Shown here: positions 4,799-5,645 of the stretch, piece after piece
Layout of the letters: the number at the start of each line of letters is the position of its first letter
Numbering within the stretch: position 1 is the first letter of the stretch
Assembly: GCA_017860075.1 (NCBI GenBank)
Contig: JAFNAH010000113.1
Span: 1-5,645, forward strand
Reading direction: 5' to 3'
Length of the DNA: 5,645 nt
Source of the DNA: Acidobacteriota bacterium
Lineage (GTDB): Bacteria; Acidobacteriota; UBA6911
Notes under the pieces: model-generated
Seen by the model: only the letters and a program-made list of their open reading frames with translations
What the model was told of the DNA's origin: nothing
Databases searched by the model: none
Made by a program: the position numbers and the translations under genes

Positions 4799-5203
4799 AT
4801 GAAGACAAGAACCAGCGCCACCTTGGTCCTCTTGCTGACCTTCGTACTCGGCGGCATCACGGGTGCGCTAGGGTACTACCTCTGCGCACGCCGTCCGGCC
4901 GCTGCTGCCGGCAGGGACGGAGGCCGGCCGTCCAACCCCCATCACCTCGCCGATGAACTGGCACAAGCGCTGACCCTGGACTCGGCACAGAAAGCGAAAC
5001 TAGAGGCGATAATCGCCGAAGGCCGGGAGCGGTACCGGACTCTCTCCGAACAGGTGCGCCCGCAGTATGAAGAGATCAGGCGTCAGACCCGGGATCAGAT
5101 CCGCCAGGTGCTGCGTGAAGACCAGAAGCCTCGCCTCGATGAGTTCTTCAAAGAACTCGACAAGCGCCGGGCCGCCCGCAATTCTCCACCGCCGGGCAGG
5201 TAG
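4799..5203 (+). CDS. Spy/CpxP/CnrX-like periplasmic helical protein (heavy-metal sensor/chaperone type)
   Basis: A 134-residue protein with an N-terminal membrane anchor or uncleaved signal (about 7-29, TLVLLLTFVLGGITGALGYYL after KTR). A Gly/Pro/Ala-rich linker to about 48 follows, then a long charged helical region (50-124) with LTLDSAQKAKLEAIIAEGRE and QIRQVLREDQKPRLDEFFKE. The pattern of an L-x-L-(T/D)-x-x-Q start, two long amphipathic helices and a closing L-x-x-x-Q is that of the Spy/CpxP/ZraP and CnrX/heavy-metal-resistance families. These sit in the periplasm, bind misfolded protein or metal, and modulate envelope-stress regulators. No signal-peptidase motif is clear; C29 ends the helix but lacks a lipobox with G/A/S before it. 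GGAAGG (4781-4786) is its ribosome site, 12 bases away and thus somewhat distant. It follows the zf-HC2 gene and is probably that protein's sensing partner, by inference from neighbourhood. Confidence 0.7.
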   Translation: MKTRTSATLVLLLTFVLGGITGALGYYLCARRPAAAAGRDGGRPSNPHHLADELAQALTLDSAQKAKLEAIIAEGRERYRTLSEQVRPQYEEIRRQTRDQIRQVLREDQKPRLDEFFKELDKRRAARNSPPPGR

Positions 5204-5293
5204 TCGATCGCCGGACGCATCGTCAATATAAGGGCAACCAGCTGACGAACCTGCTTTGCGTCCTTTGAGGATCTCCTGCGCGCTCAGTCGGAA
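5204..5293. other. Convergent intergenic gap, no clear terminator
   Basis: Ninety bases separate the Spy-like gene (+) from comF (-). GGACGCA (5213-5219) and TGCGTCC (5257-5263) form a perfect 7-bp inverted repeat with TTT after the second arm, but the loop is 37 bases, so it is not a standard terminator. No promoter or gene is recognised. Confidence 0.4.
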
Positions 5294-5645
5294 TCATTCG
5301 ATTCCCGGGACGGCCCGAGCCACGGTGAGGACGGAAACGGATCGTGCCCCGGCTGTGAGCAGGGCCTCCGAGGCGCTTGCCGCTGTCGCGCCCGTCGTCA
5401 TCACGTCATCGACCAGCAGTATTCGCCTGTCGCGAACCAGGGCAGGTCGATCACAGCGGAACGCAGACCGGAGATTGCGTTGCCTCTCGGCATCCGAGAG
5501 TCCAACCTGTGGCAGAGTGTCCCGCACGCGGGAAAGCGGCGACTCCGAGCAAGGCAGCATCAATTGCTCCTGCAGCGCCGCTGCCAGCAGGGCCGCCTGG
5601 TTGAAACCGCGCTCCCTCCTGCGACGCGGATGGAGTGGAACCGGA
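5294..5645 (-). CDS. comF: ComF family phosphoribosyltransferase, 5' end outside window
   Basis: The C-terminal 116 residues are present; the reading frame stays open to the right edge, so the N-terminus with its cysteine zinc region lies outside. Reading from the edge, PVPLHPRRRRERGFNQAALL is the standard ComF block, and R-x-R-x-T-x-x-Q then ERQRNLRSAF follow. ILLVDDVMTTGAT (complement of about 5393-5431) is the PRPP-binding loop of type I phosphoribosyltransferases, with both aspartates and the TTG turn present. ComF in Bacillus and Haemophilus (com101A) is needed for DNA uptake in natural transformation, and single-stranded DNA handling has been proposed; in many genomes it is present without other competence genes. 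A TTG at complement 5561-5563 could be taken for a start, but the conserved block upstream shows it is an internal Leu. It converges on the Spy-like gene and has no functional link to it that I can see. Confidence 0.93.
   Translation of the reverse strand, partial: PVPLHPRRRRERGFNQAALLAAALQEQLMLPCSESPLSRVRDTLPQVGLSDAERQRNLRSAFRCDRPALVRDRRILLVDDVMTTGATAASASEALLTAGARSVSVLTVARAVPGIE

Noticed and set aside
5558..5563. TTG/ATG start for a complete 88-89 residue phosphoribosyltransferase
   Set aside because: The frame continues upstream to the window edge through the conserved ComF block PVPLHPRR...RGFNQA, so the gene is longer and merely cut by the window.

Overview
This is a GC-rich (roughly 60% G+C by eye) bacterial chromosomal segment. 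The genes are densely packed and of ordinary housekeeping type, with no mobile elements, CRISPR arrays, tRNA or rRNA. QueA and bacterial type FolE make it bacterial. A single-helix zinc-finger anti-sigma protein beside a secreted or membrane-anchored Spy/CpxP-like helical protein points to a Gram-negative envelope. That pairing is common in Acidobacteriota and delta-proteobacterial relatives, but the phylum cannot be fixed from this sequence, so that is a low-confidence guess.

Layout, left to right. (1) 34-1347 (+): a polytopic GT-C fold glycosyltransferase of the polyprenol-phosphate-mannose-dependent (DUF2029/GT87-like) kind. (2) 1365-1913 (-): folE, GTP cyclohydrolase I, convergent with gene 1 across a 17-base gap. 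(3) 1914-2201: a 288-base divergent intergenic region holding the folE promoter, the yihY promoter and several hairpins. It may also encode a small RNA of about 109 nt on the + strand. (4) 2202-3128 (+): a YihY/BrkB family membrane protein, overlapping by 10 bases (5) 3119-4162 (+): queA, for queuosine tRNA modification. (6) 4227-4274 (+): a 15-codon minicistron with a good Shine-Dalgarno. Its stop overlaps the start of (7) 4271-4774 (+): a zf-HC2 anti-sigma-like membrane protein, followed after 24 bases by (8) 4799-5203 (+): a Spy/CpxP/CnrX-like periplasmic helical protein. (9) 5294-5645 (-): the C-terminal half of a ComF-family phosphoribosyltransferase that runs off the right edge.

How the parts fit. 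folE and queA both touch queuosine biology: FolE makes 7,8-dihydroneopterin triphosphate, the first intermediate for preQ0/preQ1 as well as for folate, and QueA performs the penultimate step of queuosine on tRNA. They are divergently placed and not in one operon, so the link is suggestive only. The zf-HC2 and Spy-like pair looks like an envelope-stress sensing module, but the ECF sigma gene usually found directly upstream is absent. The translated minicistron occupies that place instead.

The signals that most merit a second look are: two promoters whose -10 boxes put the predicted transcription start exactly on the first base of the start codon (gene 1 and yihY, both lacking a Shine-Dalgarno); the minicistron with ATGA coupling; the orphan anti-sigma arrangement; and the structured folE-yihY intergenic region. 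I found no convincing, wholly new system.
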